Source: Rhizophagus clarus (taxonomy: Eukaryota > Glomeromycota > Glomeromycetes > Glomerales > Glomeraceae). Taken from it: a stretch of 64,000 bases of DNA. Position numbers and translations under genes: made by a program. The notes under the pieces are model-generated. The model was not told the origin of the DNA, searched no databases, and worked only from the letters and a program-made list of their open reading frames with translations. The stretch spans positions 558,001 to 622,000 of the forward strand of contig BLAL01000197.1 of assembly GCA_015698045.1 (NCBI GenBank), written 5' to 3'. The first letter of the stretch is position 1. Every line of letters begins with the position of its first letter. Below are positions 21,916 through 33,473 of the stretch, piece by piece.

Positions 21916-22512
21916 CCCTATAAAAATAAATTGTCCAGAATAATTCTGTTATGTCTGGAAAATGTTCATTCTTTTGTATAAATCTAAATCTTAAAATTTT
22001 GACATAACCATACTTTGTCCAGAATTTGTCTAATATTTGTCCAGTATAAATTTTTGGACAAATTCTGGTCAGTTAAACCTAGACAAATTCCGGACATAGT
22101 AAAAACTCGGATAATTTAAACTGAACAAATTCAGGACATGAAAAATTTCAGGACAAATTCTGGATATTATTTCCAAAGAAGGTTAAATTAATTTTGTAAA
22201 AAAAAAAAAATGCAAAAAGCACGAAACTGACACTCATAACCTTCTTTGTCATACTAATTAGATTTGCAGAGCAGGCAAAAATACTATATATCTATGATAT
22301 AAAAATTCATGTTGAGTAATAATTATGCTATCACTAACTGCCAATTGTCTTTTATGCCAAATTTTGCAAAAATGTATTTCAGGACAATTTCAGGACAATT
22401 TCCTAATGTCCCGAAAATGAGGTGTTTTTGGAACAGTTTCTGGACAATTTTTTTGACAATTTTTCTGGACATTATTCTGGACATTTTCTGGACACTTATT
22501 TTTTTTATAGGG
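21916..22512. mobile_element. CCCTAT-ended MITE with GTCCAGAA-type interior, 597 bp
   Basis: The ends are CCCTATAAAAATAAATTGTC and an inverse ending ATAGGG, with AAT on both sides as a 3-bp target duplication. The interior is a dense series of TCTGGACAA / TTCAGGACA words in both orientations. It is the same family as 33474-34123, with the same word order. ORFs inside it are shadows. Confidence 0.85.
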
Positions 22513-22774
22513 AATTCGAAAGCAAATATAACTATTTCATAACATATAAGATATTACAAGTTTAATTTCTACGTTCAGATTTACAATCTCTGCTTGCTCC
22601 AAATATTAAATTTATTTCATACTTGATTTGAGTTTTACCACCACTGATCGACAAATTGTGCTAGCCTTAAATGGTTGCTGCAGAAGCACAAAGAATCGAC
22701 TGATCAATGGGCATTACTAATACGAATGTGGTGTCAAAAAAAAAAAATTTCCCTCCTTATTTTTTTATTTTACA

Positions 22775-23857
22775 ATGTCTAATAAACAAAATCTCAAAAA
22801 TATTAATACCTATAATTTATTATATGAATTTTCTCATAATTATGATAAAATAAATATAAAAGAAATTGAACCTATTATAAATGATTATATTTTTGAAAAG
22901 GATTTAAGTATCTTGATTGATAGATTGGTTGATATTATTTTTAAGGAACTAAATGAAGGGAATGATGCAATAGTAATAAAACAACATGTTCTTGAATATA
23001 CTAATAATCGTAATATAACTTTACAAGAAATTTATAATTATCTTTTAAATAACCAATGTAAATCAAATTCTATTTATTTACTTGGATATTTTAATTATTA
23101 TGGAATTGGTGCTAATTCTAACAAGAAAATGGCAATTGAATTATATCAAAATGCTGCAAAATTAGAAAATAAAGCAGCCGAGTTAAGCCTTATTAATGAA
23201 TATCTTTATGGAAAAATTGTTAATAAGAATTATACCACAACTTTTGAATTATCTAAGAATTTAGCAAAAGAAGGATATGCATGTGCATTGAATAACTTAG
23301 GTTATTGTTATGAAAATGGATATGGTACTGATATTAATGAAGAAAAAGCATTCGAATTATATCAAAAGGCTGCAGATTTGGGAAATAGTGGTGGAATGAC
23401 TAACCTAGGTTGGTGTTATTATGAAGGAATTGGAACTGATATTAATTATCAGAAGGTCTGTGAATTATTTCAGAAAGCAGCAGATTTGGGAAATTCAAAT
23501 GGAATATTTAGCTTAGGATATTGCTATAAAGAAGGAATTGGAACTAATGTTAATGAACAAAAAGCATTTGAATTATATCAAAAAGCTGTAGATTTAGAAA
23601 ATTTAACTGCGATATATAACTTAATATGGTGTTATGAAGGAGTTGGAACTGATATTAATAAACAGAAGGTATTTGAATTAAGCCAAAAAGCAGCAAATTT
23701 AGGTAGTAGTACGGCTCAATATAATATTGCTTACATGTATGATATTGGGATTGACGTTAAAAAAGATACAAAACAAGCAATTTATTGGTACAAAAAATCT
23801 GCTGAACAAGGACACCAAGATGCTAAAAAAAAACTGAATGAACTTTTAAAGAATTAA
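22775..23857 (+). CDS. SLR protein, seven repeats, 360 aa
   Basis: The N-terminal module is shortened: YDKINIKEIEPII begins at about residue 19, and the preceding Asn-rich lead is brief. It contains IDRLVDIIFKELNEGNDAIV and NNRNITLQEIYNYLLNNQ, shared almost verbatim with the gene at 25539. Repeat 2 is FELSKNLAKEGY. Repeat 6 lacks one residue (WCYEGVGT instead of WCYENGIGT), and the cap is QAIYWYKKSAEQGH. The canonical upstream core is not found: the region reads GACTGATCAATGGGCATTAC. This may mean different control. Confidence 0.92.
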   Translation: MSNKQNLKNINTYNLLYEFSHNYDKINIKEIEPIINDYIFEKDLSILIDRLVDIIFKELNEGNDAIVIKQHVLEYTNNRNITLQEIYNYLLNNQCKSNSIYLLGYFNYYGIGANSNKKMAIELYQNAAKLENKAAELSLINEYLYGKIVNKNYTTTFELSKNLAKEGYACALNNLGYCYENGYGTDINEEKAFELYQKAADLGNSGGMTNLGWCYYEGIGTDINYQKVCELFQKAADLGNSNGIFSLGYCYKEGIGTNVNEQKAFELYQKAVDLENLTAIYNLIWCYEGVGTDINKQKVFELSQKAANLGSSTAQYNIAYMYDIGIDVKKDTKQAIYWYKKSAEQGHQDAKKKLNELLKN

Positions 23858-24539
23858 GTTATATTTTGTCATCTTTATTAGTACTATATATTATTGTCAA
23901 AATTGAGAGTAAAATTGAAAAGTTACCAAAGTTAGAAAATTTATATCGTACGTTTCCTTTTACAATTAACAAATATATTTAAATAATTTATATAATTTAT
24001 AATAATGTTTTATTAAAAATAAAATCATGTTAATGTCAAACTATTTATGTCGTCTAGCAATTATAAAAGGATAAAATACAGCCTATAAGAATCGTTTAAT
24101 TGAGATGAATTGAATGATAGTAGCTTAACAACTGGAGCAATTTCAATATATTATAACTATTTAGAATTTTGGATAACCTATCATCCTTTTTATAAAAGTT
24201 TCGTAATAGAATCGTAACATAGAAAGATACAACAAGTTTACAAAGAAGTATAAATTGAAATACTTTTAATTTTATTATCGCACGGGCGGCCCGGCCATAC
24301 TAATGAGGACCCCGAACAATATATAAATAGGTAACAAATTTTGGCAAAAATTTACTATTAGCTGTACGCATTTTTTCAGGGCCGTAATTATGATAATGTC
24401 AGTCAGTTACTAAATAAAGTAATATACTTCTGACCAACGTTATCAAAATATATTTAAATAAGAAAAAATTTTCATAATTATTTTGGCCTATTCTACGCAT
24501 TATTTTGTTACCTATTTCAGTATTCCTTGCTAATGTCCG
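23858..24539. other. Intergenic, weak 15-bp inverted repeat
   Basis: No gene seen. AAATAGGTAACAAA near 24323 and its inverse near 24506-24518 could bound an old ~190 bp element, but the support is thin. Confidence 0.35.
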
Positions 24540-24632
24540 CACCCCATCAAGGTGATCATCAAAGGTTATAACCTTATTATTTGTGTCACAGGTGCATAGG
24601 TTATAACCTTTGATGATCACCTTGATGGGGTG
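24540..24632. mobile_element. 93-bp near-perfect palindromic MITE with 8-bp target duplication
   Basis: Two 35-bp arms (CACCCCATCAAGGTGATCAT ... and its exact inverse) flank a 23-nt loop. The octamer AATGTCCG is present on both sides (24532-24539 and 24633-24640), as expected for hAT-type insertion. Arms show no mismatch, so the insertion is young or conserved. A transcript would form a 35-bp hairpin. Confidence 0.9.
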
Positions 24633-24640
24633 AATGTCCG

Positions 24641-25434
24641 TTAATCACTGTACAATTTTGTAGTTTATACTGTATGTAATACTATAATAAGAATGATGAA
24701 TATTTGAATATTAATTCTATCCTATATTAGTGACCGATTCTTCTAAATAAAAAAAATTTGGTTTATTACATACCTCGTTTTCTTTTATGTAACTGCGATA
24801 TTTTCATAGTGTAATATGTAATAAAGAAATTTATTTTGGCAAATTTTATAATTTAATAGACTTTTAATAAACTTTATAAGGAGATTTATCACACAAATTA
24901 ATATCTGCCAATACAGGGGTTAATTATTATTAACAAAAATGTTGTCTTAAATTTATGTGGTTACAAGAATTTTTTCTTACAGCTTTGATCTTCAAAAACT
25001 CTTTCTCGTTTCCGTTCATTTTTCTTGTTTTCCGCAGTAAAATATTTTTTATCTTTATTTCTTTAACTCTTTTTCGGTTTTCCAAACTTAGCTGGACTTA
25101 TTGAGATAATTTGGGTCTTTTTTCCTCTTTTTTGTACGTTAACTGTGTAGTGCTTTCCCGTTAGAGACCAGTGCTTCGGCTTAAAAATATTCAGCATGGG
25201 TGGTTTGTACCGCAAGGTTATAACTTGCATGGTTTTCTGATTATGTGATAGTTATTAGAATAGATAGTATTTTTTTCATGTATTAAGAATTTATGACTTT
25301 TTTTTTGATTCGTATATAAAGATTATACTGTAATCTGAGTTAAAAAAAAAAAAAAATATTTTTTTTTTCTCACAAAATTATTACTGTAGATACTATACAT
25401 ACTGTACATCTTGATTTTCGGACGTACAAAAGTC
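24641..25434. other. Intergenic leader region
   Basis: No gene seen. It contains the distal upstream region of the SLR gene at 25539. Confidence 0.5.
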
Positions 25435-25462
25435 GATCTACAGTACACTGCAGTGTTACCAC
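25435..25462 (+). promoter_or_regulatory. SLR upstream element with insertion
   Basis: GATCTACAG, then TACACTGCAGTGTTACCAC. A small ACAG insertion separates GATC from the core. It ends 77 bp before the start at 25539. Confidence 0.65.
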
Positions 25463-25538
25463 ACATGATTAAATATGCCACAGAGATTACGTAATCGTAA
25501 ATTACTTTTTCTTTTCCCATATTTTACAAATATTCGGT

Positions 25539-26648
25539 ATGCAATTTGATTCAGATAATGTCAACTTATCAAATGAGAATAATGAATTTTTTCAAATTGT
25601 TAAAAATTTTGGTAAAATAAATGTTAAAATAAATTTAAAAGAAAGGGAGCCTACAACTAGAATTATCAATAAATGTATTTTCGAGGAAGATTTTGGTATT
25701 GTGATTGATGAATTGGTTGGTATTATTTTTGATGAACTAAATAAAGGAAATGATGCAATAGTAATAAAACAACATGTTTTTGATTATTTTAATGATCATG
25801 AAATAATTTTACGGGAAATTTATTATTATCTTTTAAATAACCAATATAAATCAAATTCTATTTATTTACTTGGATATTTTAACTATTATGGAATAGAAAC
25901 TGATCTTAATGAACAAAGAGCAATTGAATTATATCAAAACGCTGTAGAATTAGAAAATAAAGTGGCTAAATTAAGTCTTGCTAACGAATATATTTATGGA
26001 AAAAGTTCCAATATGAATGATAATTTAGCTTATGAATTATCTAAAAAATTAGCAGAAGAAGAATATGCATGTGGATTGAACAACTTAGGTTATTGTTATG
26101 AAATTGGTCTTGGAACTAATGTTAATGAAGAAAAAGCGTTTGAATTATATCAAAAGGCAATAGATTTGGGAAATAGTAATGGAATAAATAACTTAGGTTT
26201 GTGTTATTGTCAGGGAATCGGAACTGATATTGATACACATAAGGCATTTGAATTATTTCAGAAATCAGCAGATTTGGGAAATTCATATGGAATAAATAGC
26301 TTAGGAGATTGTTATAAAGATGGAATTGGAACTAAAATTAATGAAGAAAAAGCATTTGAATTGTATCAAAAAGCAGCAGACTTAGAAAATTTCACTGCAA
26401 TAAACAACTTGATATGGTGTTATGAAAATGGGATTGGAACTAATATTAATAAGCAGAAGGCAGTTGAATTATATCAAAAAGGAGCAAATTTAGGAAGTTG
26501 TACGGCTCAATATAATCTTGCTAGGATGTATGAAATTGGAATTGATGTTAAAAAAGATATGAAACAGGCGATATATTGGTACAAAAAATCTGCTGAGCAA
26601 GGACTCAAATATGCTCAAAATAAATTAGATGAGCTTTTAAATAAATAG
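25539..26648 (+). CDS. SLR protein, seven repeats, 369 aa
   Basis: The closest relative is the gene at 22775 (shared NDAIVIKQHV and repeat 6 of the LIWCYE type). The N-terminal module has KINVKINLKEREPTTRI, in which INVK is duplicated. Seven repeats follow, including FELSKKLAE-type repeat 2 (YELSKKLAEEEY) and the cap QAIYWYKKSAEQGL. The start is odd. Compared with the gene at 55136 (ATG CTT GAT GTA CAA TTT), this one reads ATA TTC GGT ATG CAA TTT. The ancestral ATG is lost, and a GTA to ATG change four codons... that is, three codons downstream, supplies the new start. The frame remains open. Confidence 0.9.
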   Translation: MQFDSDNVNLSNENNEFFQIVKNFGKINVKINLKEREPTTRIINKCIFEEDFGIVIDELVGIIFDELNKGNDAIVIKQHVFDYFNDHEIILREIYYYLLNNQYKSNSIYLLGYFNYYGIETDLNEQRAIELYQNAVELENKVAKLSLANEYIYGKSSNMNDNLAYELSKKLAEEEYACGLNNLGYCYEIGLGTNVNEEKAFELYQKAIDLGNSNGINNLGLCYCQGIGTDIDTHKAFELFQKSADLGNSYGINSLGDCYKDGIGTKINEEKAFELYQKAADLENFTAINNLIWCYENGIGTNINKQKAVELYQKGANLGSCTAQYNLARMYEIGIDVKKDMKQAIYWYKKSAEQGLKYAQNKLDELLNK

Positions 26649-28222
26649 ATTATACTTTGTAATCACATTATTAAGCAATATTAAGAACAAGAGGGTTTAA
26701 AATATTACGTGAGTAATGAATCAAGTAAAAATTTACATATGCAAAACTTAATTATTAGTGTTGATATGATACGTATGAAAAATACAAAGTGTTATTAGCT
26801 AGAAAATAATGATAATATTAACTGAATATGTATTAAAAGATAATATATTATTATTATCGGTATTTTTTACATTATTAAAAATTGGTTATTTACAGTACAC
26901 TCATTTAATGGAAGTATTTTATATGATAACATGCTATTGCCACTAGTCGAAGGGAAGTAATTTCAATGATGTTTCATCCATGTAAATCCTACAGAAGCTT
27001 GTCCAGTTTCTGTTGTGTATACATAATATCCATGGAATTTCCAATTTTTTAGAAATGTCTTAAATATTTAATGGAAATTAGTCTGATTTCTATCATGTAT
27101 ACTAGAGCCTCTGCGTTGGAAATCTTACCACTTCGACCAATTAATTGGTAAATGGATTTAAGCCAATAATTATGGTTATCTGTCAAATTATGGTATGGAT
27201 TAAATTATTAAAATTATTTTAACATTTACTTTATATTGCCTAGTAATTATAAAAACAAAACTGACAACCCATTAGAATTACTTTATTGAAATTTTTCACC
27301 CTACGAAAAATGTTTTTATTAATGAGTTTTACTTGTTGTAAATACAAAAAAAAAGTGAATATAAAGAGACATTTATATTACGAAAATATATTCGAATTAT
27401 TGTATATTTCTTCAAAGAGAAATTGTAAATGACTCTAATTTTCAATCTTGTGTAAAGTTGGCTACCAAAAATTAATGATGTATAGCAAACCTTGCTTTTA
27501 TGAAGTGACAACTGACAACCAATAATAATATTCTAAAATCTGTTATCGTATAAATTATTTATCTGAACATTGTAATTTTTTCAGACGCTTTTGGATACTA
27601 GGCCTGAAACCTTCTGGATATTATTTTCTAAACATATCTGGACAAATTAATATTTTCAGGCATTAATAACATTTTCCAGGCATTTTTCTATAATACGAGT
27701 CAACTGCGAAAAATTCATATACGATTTCGGTGCAAATTTATGTTGTTCACTAGTAATTTTTTCTGATGGCTGATTTGTATCCATTCTAACGTATTTTAAT
27801 ACACAATATATTATCTTAAAGTTTCAAATAGCTTATTTTTCATATAATTTTTTACTTTTATTTAACACCACGCCAGATTCCCATTCTCTGCAAATCTTTT
27901 GCAGTTGACTCTGACTCACGGATCACGGATTGAATAATATAAATACTATCAAATAATAATGAGTACAAATTATCCATAGTTTTTAGGCTTTTATAAATTT
28001 CATTTTTATTTTATTGTTCTCTAATAAATAATACATATTAATAAATAGGTAAAAAGTAGGTTAATTTCATCTATTCAATATTAACAATTTGAGTTTTACT
28101 ACTCAACTTCAGTAGTACTTACGTAATCCGTCATTCATACTCTAAATAATAAATAAGTTATTTAAATCTTGTTTTTTTAACATATAGGAAAATTCTATCT
28201 GTCTAAATGTGTAAAATATAAT
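26649..28222. other. Intergenic; possible relic of the GTCCAGAA-word family
   Basis: No gene seen. At about 27590-27700 words such as TCTGGACAAAT and TTTTCAGGCATT recall the interior of the 21916-22512 element, but no CCCTAT ends bound them. Confidence 0.35.
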
Positions 28223-29209
28223 TCATTTTTTTAAAATTTCTTTCAATTTATTTTGAGCAATTTCATAGTCTTGTTCAGCAGATTTTTTATACCAATAAAT
28301 TGCTTGTTTCATATCTTTAATACCATCTCCATTCTCATATATCCAGGCAAGATTATATTGAGCTGCATCACTCCCTAAATCTGCTGCTTTCTGAAATAAT
28401 TCAAATGCTTTTTGTTCATCAACATCAGTTCCAATTCCACCATAATAACAATAACCTAAGTTACTCATTCCAGTTGAATTACCTAAATCTGCAGCTTTTT
28501 TATATAATTCAAATGCTTTTTGTTTATTAGTATCAGTTCCAATTCCTTCTTCATAGCAACAACCCAAACTATTTATTCCATATGAATTCCCTAAATCAGC
28601 CGCTTTCTGAAATAATTCAAATGCTTTTTGATTATTAATATCAGTACCAATTCCGTTGTTATAACAATAGCCTAGATTATTTATTCCACTTGCACACTCC
28701 ACTTCCGCTAACTTTTTAGATAATTCAAAAGCTAAATCATAATCATTATCAACTTCTTTTCCATAAATATGCATATTAGCAAGATTTAGTTGGGCTACTC
28801 TATTTTCTAATTTTGCTGCTTTTTGATATAATTCAATTGCCTTTTGTTTATCAAGATCAGTTCCAATTCCATGATAGTTAAAGTATCCAAATAAATAAGT
28901 AGAATTTGAATTATTTTGATTATTTGAAAGCCAACAGCAAATTTCTTGTGAAATTATACCATGACTATGAATATAATTAAGAACATGTTGTTTTATAATT
29001 TCTCTATTTTTTCCTTCATTAAATTCCTTAAAAATATGATAAACTAATTCATCAACTAAAATACTTAAATCGCCTTCAAAAATATATTCGTTAATGATAT
29101 TTGTTGTAGGATTTATTTCTTTTATATTTATTTTATTGAAATGCTTAATAATATGACTGTTAATATTTAATGAATACGTATTATCAAAAATAAATTGATT
29201 ATCAGACAT
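28223..29209 (-). CDS. SLR protein, six repeats, 328 aa
   Basis: First of three SLR loci on the minus strand. The N-terminus carries FNKINIKEINPTT and DELVYHIFKEFNEGKN, then LSNNQNNSNSTYLFGY. Repeats 3-5 are very regular (GIGTDINNQKAFELFQKAAD, GIGTDTNKQKAFELYKKAAD, GIGTDVDEQKAFELFQKAAD). The cap lacks one residue (GDGIKDMKQAIYWY). The start context reads TTTTTACAATG on the coding strand. An upstream element lies at 29318-29350. Confidence 0.92.
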   Translation of the reverse strand: MSDNQFIFDNTYSLNINSHIIKHFNKINIKEINPTTNIINEYIFEGDLSILVDELVYHIFKEFNEGKNREIIKQHVLNYIHSHGIISQEICCWLSNNQNNSNSTYLFGYFNYHGIGTDLDKQKAIELYQKAAKLENRVAQLNLANMHIYGKEVDNDYDLAFELSKKLAEVECASGINNLGYCYNNGIGTDINNQKAFELFQKAADLGNSYGINSLGCCYEEGIGTDTNKQKAFELYKKAADLGNSTGMSNLGYCYYGGIGTDVDEQKAFELFQKAADLGSDAAQYNLAWIYENGDGIKDMKQAIYWYKKSAEQDYEIAQNKLKEILKK

Positions 29210-29317
29210 TGTAAAAATAATCTAAAAATTAAGTAAGAAAAATAGAGAAAATTAAAAAAATTAAATTATAAGTATTTTTTTTTTTTTCATTGAACATATT
29301 TATTTGAGTGTACGGTA

Positions 29318-29350
29318 TGGTGATACTGCAGTTTAAACAAACCGCTGATC
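29318..29350 (-). promoter_or_regulatory. SLR upstream element, split by a short insertion
   Basis: On the minus strand: GATCAGCGGTTTG, then TTTAAACTGCAGTATCACCA. The core is intact but GATC is about 10 bp further away than usual. It ends about 109 bp before the ATG at 29209. Confidence 0.65.
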
Positions 29351-30872
29351 AATTTCTGTGCTTCCATAGTAAGCTTTTTGATCGCAGATCGCTATGCAAC
29401 GCAAGCTGTTGAATCATAAAGTTGCAAGCAGTTATTTTAGCGAATTTTTCTTTAAATTATAATATCCTGTAAACATATCAATAGACATTTTTAATATTTA
29501 TACTGTAAAAACAATATTTAATAAATTGCTCATAAAATCATTTACATTATTGCCGTTTTCAAAATAAAGTGAGTAAACTGGAATGTTGATTACTTCTTAC
29601 CGAACACATCAAATACACCGTGAACACACATAAAAATTTTGTGGACATGAAATAAACTTTATTACAATACTATTATCTATATTTAATTATTTTCAGAAAC
29701 AAGAAAATTGAAAATTTATACTGAGCACAGTCAGACACGAATACACATCGAATACACACCGAACACACTGAACAAATTGAACATAAGCGAATATAAGCAA
29801 ATACAGTTAAATACATATATGTAAACGATATGATTCTAATACTATATTTTTATATATATTACGTGGAAATATAATACTACTAAAAGCCCTGGTATTATTT
29901 TATAAAAGAATTTTATTGCTGTGCTCTGAGTGTTCTGTGCGTTCGATTTGCAGAAATGGTCATTCTTAAATGCTTACAATTCTGAAAAGGTGATTAAATT
30001 ATTATATTTGACTATCAGTCAGACGATGCAGTTATTTGAATATACTGTATGTACTTTGAAGCCACAAATAGGCAACGACAGAAAGTTTCATATTTTAGTA
30101 ACAAATATTACTATCGTTATAGCTTTGAACTTGTTTAGTTATCTGAAAATATACTGGAATTTTTTCATTAGGGAAGTTTACGCGTAGTTTCAAGTTTTAA
30201 ATGAATTTTATTGAAGACAATGATTATCTTTAAGGAAGCTTAGCTCGGATCTCTGATCAAGATTACTATTTAAAATGTCGATAGACTAAAATAAGTAAAG
30301 TCACCGTAAATTTCGTCAGTTGTATTGATCATTTATAATTTGGTTTAAAAATAAATAAAAATGAAAGACGATTATGATAGGCCAAATATAATGCAATTTT
30401 GTAATTCATATTAGCAGCTGTTTGTCAAACACTTTATACTATGATGTAATCTTCTAATGCGCTTTCACATTTTTGTGATTCACAGAGTTTGAATTACAAA
30501 AAGTAACAAACTTTATAGCCAATTGATTATAACTAGTATTCGTTATTATAGTGCAACTTAAACCATTAATTATGATTGATCATTAACATTCAATAACATA
30601 AAATCATAGAGGCATCAATTTTTAATAAGTTATCGAGTTTTTATTCATTTTCTCAAATATTTTACAATTTTCTAAAAATAATAAAGAAAGGAACATCACT
30701 CTTTGATTAATGCGACACAGACCATGGCAAGTTTGGCTAATTTTTCCGTTATTTTCCAACATGATTAACCATTTCAGTTAAACTGTATAAACGTAAAACT
30801 ATTACGACAAATTAGTTTTTTTTATATATTAAATAAAATAAATAAAATCTAGAAAAGATGTCAAAATTTACC
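29351..30872. other. Intergenic; one MITE end and ACACA-rich words
   Basis: TTGCCGTTTTCAAAAT at 29552 matches one end of the 18619 MITE without a partner nearby. Between 29600 and 29800, GAACACACC / AATACACA words recur. No coding sequence is supported. Confidence 0.45.
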
Positions 30873-31742
30873 TTATTTCCCCGAAAGTTCATCTAATTTA
30901 CTTTGGGCAATCTCATCCCCTTGTTCAGCAGATTTTTTGTACCAATATATTGCCTTATCCATATCTTTTTTAATTCCATCTCCAACTTCATACATATAAG
31001 CGAGATTATATTGAGCTATTTCACTCCCTAAACTTGCTGCCTTATGATATAATTCAAACGTTTTCTGTTTATCAACATTGGTTCCAATTCCTTTTTCATA
31101 ACACCAACCTAAATTATTCATTCCAATTAAATTTTTTAAATCTGCCGCCTTCTGATATAATTCGAATGCTTTTTCTTTATTAACATCAGTTCCTATTCCC
31201 CAATTATAACAATAACCTAAATTATTTATTCCGCTCACATATTCTCCATCAGCTAATTTTTTAGATAATTCAAAGGCTAATTTATAATTTTTATTAGTGT
31301 AATTTCCAAGTAGATATGCATTAGCAAGTTCTATTTGAGCTACTCTATTACCTAAGTCAGCAGCTTTTTGACATAATTGAATCGCTTTTTGTTTACTTAA
31401 GTCGGTTCCAATCCATTATAATAAAAATATCCAAGTAAATAAATAGCATTGGAATTATTTTGGTTATTTAAGAGCCAATGATGAATTTCTTGTGAGTCTA
31501 TTTCGTTACTATCAATATAATTTAGAACACATTGTTTTATTGTTTTTTCATTTTTTCCTTCACTTATTTTCATAAGAATAAGATTAACCAAGTCATTAAC
31601 CACAAAACTTAAATCTCCTTCAAAAACATATTCACTAATATTTTCGCTTGTAGGATTTATTTCATTTATATTTAATTTATCAAAATTTTTAATAATGTGA
31701 AAAAATTCATTATTTGTTAATATAATCTGAATTAAATTGCAT
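30873..31742 (-). pseudogene. SLR gene with two single-site frameshifts, five repeats
   Basis: From ATG 31740-31742 the frame opens MQFNSDYINK and then meets stops. A small deletion before NEFFHIIKNFDKLNI shifts the frame. A second 1-bp deletion occurs in the GGAATTGGAACC motif of repeat 1 near 31403, which here reads GGATTGGAACC. Otherwise the product is well preserved: NDLVNLILMKISEGKN, LLNNQNNSNAIYLLGY, FELSKKLADGEY, three standard repeats and the cap KAIYWYKKSAEQGD, ending LSGK at 30873. The upstream element is intact. It looks recently disabled, or the shifts could be sequencing errors in A-rich tracts. Confidence 0.85.
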
Positions 31743-31804
31743 TTGTAAATGTGTGGGAAAAAAAGAAACGCTTATTTATTTTTGTCACATTTATTAAATG
31801 TGTA

Positions 31805-31826
31805 TGGTGATACTGCAGTGTAGATC
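31805..31826 (-). promoter_or_regulatory. SLR upstream element
   Basis: Minus strand: GATC, then TACACTGCAGTATCACCA, identical to the copy at 10407. It lies 63 bp before the ATG of the frameshifted SLR gene. Confidence 0.7.
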
Positions 31827-32019
31827 GATTTTTGTGCTTCCGCAGCAAATTTCCGGATTTTTGAGTATATAGAAAGTGAGTAACGTAAATTGGCCAAGTA
31901 AGTTATGTGCTTATTATAATAATATAAGGTACGTAACGTAAAGTGAAAAATTTTTCCATCTTACGTTACTTACTTATAAATGTCACGTGATTTGTACAGA
32001 TCTTGTGGCGCGTGTGGCG

Positions 32020-32825
32020 TAGGGTTGGACTAGTCCGGTCCAGTCCGGTCCGGTCCCAAAAGACCGGTCTTTCAGCCAGGACCGGACCGGACCGGGACTG
32101 GACCGATTTTGTTTGATCTGAAAGAGTTTTTATTTTAGAGCTCAAGTCAGATCAGATTGGGTAACCTGCTCGACTCGTATGGCCAAAACGATTCATATAT
32201 GTTCTTTATATAAAATAATGTGAAAACCAGCTGAAATGGCATTTTTTAATATATAATTAATATGAAAAAGTGCTAAAACGACATTTTTTCATAAAATAGT
32301 ATGGAAAAATGCTGTTTTATTTATTCTTTTTTATAAAGCAATATGAAAAAAATGATTAAGCGGCATTTTTCACAAATAAATTTGAAAAAATGCCGTTCTA
32401 ACTTTTTCATAAAGTAAAATGGAAAAGTGCCAGCAGAACAACACTTTTTTATAAAATAAAATAAAAACCCCGCATTTTGGCATTTTAATTCATAAATAAT
32501 ATGAAAAACAATATCAAACCGTTATTTTTTCATAAAATAATTTGTAAAAAACGTCATTTTGGCTTTTTTCATAAATAATTTGTAAAAACGCCATTTCGGC
32601 ATTTTTTTCATTTGAAAAATGTCATTCTGGTATTTTTTACATTAAGTAATATAACAAAGGTGCCGAAACGTCATTTTTTCATAAAAAAATTGAAACCCTG
32701 CGATTCTAGCATTTATTTTATTGGACCTAAAAAATTATATGGATCGGTCCCCGGTCCGGACCGGTCCTCAAATCTCGGACCGAAGACCGTGAGGACCGGT
32801 CTTTGCTAGGACCGATCCAACCCTA
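32020..32825. mobile_element. hAT-type MITE, 806 bp, 8-bp target duplication
   Basis: The ends are TAGGGTTGGACTAGTCCGG and the inverse ending ATCCAACCCTA, with GTGTGGCG exactly repeated on both sides (32012-32019 and 32826-32833). The ends are rich in GGTCCGGACC words, giving a local G+C peak. The centre is a run of degenerate ~50 bp units (CATTTTTTCATAAAATAA with GAAAAATGC). No ORF is significant. Confidence 0.9.
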
Positions 32826-33473
32826 GTGTGGCGCGATCAGCTTTTATTTGTTATTGTTACCATCACAAAAAAAAATTATTTCTCCCACGAACTCTTTTTA
32901 TTTTTTTAAAAATCTATCAAATAATAAAAAAAAGTTCAATATTTTAAAGAGCTTGAGCGTGGAATGTTGTTATTAAGCTGTGACCTACTTTTATTTACAA
33001 TGAACGCGTTTTTTATAAATTTTATGATATTAATTTTAACACTTCAGTTAAGTAAACAAGACTTGGTGACTAATAAAAATCATTTAACAAGTGAAAATAT
33101 GCGTGTATTAATTTTATTAATATTGTTTAAATACTTGTGAAGAGATAGATGTTTTTATTTTTAAGAAAAACTGTATTACATTTATTTTTCAATTTTACAG
33201 CATAATTTCAGTGTCTTGCTAAATGAAATAAACTCAAGAAGTTTAAATGAATTGTTCAGCAGGTATGGGACCATTTAAAAGTGATTTCATATAAAGTATT
33301 GTTATCATTATTAATATTAAATCTGTTCTAATAAAATTGATGTTTGCTTTTTACACTTTATGACATATTTTAGCACATTTTTTTTTTAAATTAAATAGGC
33401 CTTGGAAAATTAGATATTAATTTTCATTATGGTTAGTTTTGAATATTTGTGTTTTTATGTGTATTTGAATCTA

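Noticed and set aside
22309..22542. 77-codon ORF rich in Phe/Ile
   Set aside because: Lies in the interior and right end of the 21916-22512 MITE; the same holds for ORFs at 33471-33734 and 33912-34121 in the sister copy.
24399..24620. 73-codon minus-strand ORF
   Set aside because: About a third of it is the palindromic MITE; the rest has no coding character.
27298..27330. ACCCTACGAAAAATG as a possible CCCTAT-family end
   Set aside because: No inverted partner or 3-bp duplication found within the following 1.5 kb.
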